This document shows, piece by piece, positions 63,357 to 64,000 of a stretch of 64,000 bases of DNA (position 1 is the first letter of the stretch; the number at the start of each line of letters is the position of its first letter). The notes beneath the pieces were generated by a model. That model was not told the origin of the DNA, did not search any database, and was given only the letters and a program-made list of their open reading frames with translations. The translations under genes and the position numbers were made by a program. The stretch spans positions 806,001-870,000 of the forward strand of contig NZ_CP033460.1 in assembly GCF_003718735.1 (NCBI RefSeq), read 5' to 3'. Origin of the DNA: Staphylococcus debuckii. GTDB lineage: Bacteria; Bacillota; Bacilli; Staphylococcales; Staphylococcaceae.

Positions 63357-63373
63357 GAGCTTATATGTTCTAA

Positions 63374-63478
63374 ATGCTTGTTGAAGGCAAAGGTTATAAT
63401 GTAATAGAAAAAATAATAGTTGTGACAGAAAGGCGATTAAGACAAATATTTAGTAATTTATTGGATAAACTGGCTTAA
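63374..63478 (+). pseudogene. Short gene remnant
   Basis: A 34-codon frame encodes MLVEGKGYNVIEKI...LRQIFSNLLDKLA, which reads like the C-terminal end of a larger protein. No ribosome site precedes it. It lies among other broken frames, so I treat it as a remnant. Confidence 0.35.
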
Positions 63479-63610
63479 TAGGTGGCTTTAATATATATAG
63501 CGGTGACTTTTTGTAGAATGAGCTTAACTTTAAGTATGAATTAACATTGTAATAGATTAGAATTAGATATAAGAGGGTTGTATTATATGTATTTTTAAAA
63601 ATATAATATA

Positions 63611-64000
63611 AGGAGGGTATCACAAAAACAAACGAAGAATATATTACTTATTGTTATTGCTTTGGTTATTTGTGTTACTTGTTACAATTCAGATACTAAA
63701 AATGAAGAAAATCTAAATAAAAAGAAAATCTAAACAAGAAGTTAAGGTTGAGTAAACTAAAACTCCTGAATTAATCTAGAAAAAGAAGAATATCGAGATA
63801 AGTTAGCAAAATGTTCATCTAATGATGACTTGAAAGAAAGTATCAAAAGCTCTATTAGAGATACAGTAAAGTTGGAATTGCTCAATTATACAGAAAATAA
63901 TACAGTAATTGTATTCAAAGGAGTAGGTAATTTAACTAAATCAACGATTATCAAAAGTGTGAACGAAGAGATTGCTAATACTATTTTAGATGTTAAAGAT
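63611..64000 (+). pseudogene. Broken lipoprotein gene, runs off the window
   Basis: A ribosome site (AAGGAGG) is followed by a signal-peptide-like frame without its start codon: QKQTKNILLIVIALV, then ICVTCYNSD, a near lipobox. It hits TAA at 63731. A different frame continues the lipoprotein-like linker (KSKQEVKVE, one TAA, then TKTPELI), and from 63776 the first frame resumes with EKEEYRDKLAKCSS... and stays open to the window end. Thus there are at least a lost start, one stop and two frameshifts. The downstream part (NTVIVFKGVGNL) resembles small staphylococcal lipoproteins found in accessory regions. Confidence 0.7.

Overview
This is an AT-rich, low-GC Gram-positive chromosome segment from a coagulase-negative Staphylococcus. 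The gene order (nrdIEF, sstABCD, murB, pepT, gdpS, tarO, fakB1, comF, hpf, secA, prfB, uvrBA, hprK-lgt, trxB, rapZ-yvcK-whiA, clpP, cggR-gapA-pgk-tpiA-gpmI, eno, secG, est, rnr, smpB, ssrA) matches, from memory, the nrdI-to-ssrA stretch of S. aureus. Protein and RNA details differ from S. aureus. A species of the S. carnosus/S. simulans type is plausible, but the window alone does not prove it.

Layout. 1-3.7 kb: aerobic class Ib ribonucleotide reductase. 3.7-8.2 kb: Fur-controlled siderophore uptake operon, preceded by a broken 3' piece of a second sstD. 8.2-15.9 kb: 41-bp repeats, a murB/CHY zinc-finger pair, an EMYY lipoprotein, a bacilliredoxin, a divergent glycerate kinase, peptidase T and a split ThrE-type exporter. 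16-18.5 kb: GdpS and TarO. 18.46-18.81 kb: dense noncoding repeats. 18.8-28.7 kb: IMPACT protein, FakB1, ComFA/ComFC, long HPF, SecA, frameshifted RF2 and a LysM-CHAP hydrolase. 28.8-43 kb: HD phosphohydrolase, CsbA, LexA-controlled UvrBA, then a long HprK-Lgt-acyltransferase-TPR-TrxB-RapZ-YvcK-WhiA cluster. 43-46.3 kb: an MFS transporter, a CodY-linked BrnQ and tRNA-Arg(CCG), lying between whiA and clpP. 46.4-50.1 kb: ClpP under CtsR, an epimerase-like protein, an RsaH-like small RNA and small membrane proteins. 50.2-57.6 kb: the lower glycolysis operon with its CggR repressor, then eno. 57.8-62.9 kb: membrane protein, SecG, esterase, RNase R, SmpB and tmRNA. 62.9-64 kb: an AT-rich stretch of broken genes next to the tmRNA 3' end, a common island insertion site.

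How the parts work together. Most genes are core housekeeping functions: DNA precursors and repair, iron, cell wall, secretion, translation quality control and central carbon metabolism. They carry recognisable operators (Fur, LexA, CtsR, CodY, CggR). RNase R, SmpB and tmRNA form the trans-translation set. HprK and CggR link carbon status to the glycolytic genes.

I do not see a complete undescribed defence or mobile system. The least explained items are the repeat arrays with a shared 41-bp period, a dispersed palindrome, a family of related terminators, the Lys/Glu/Gln-rich membrane protein at 48.8 kb, and the decayed region after ssrA.
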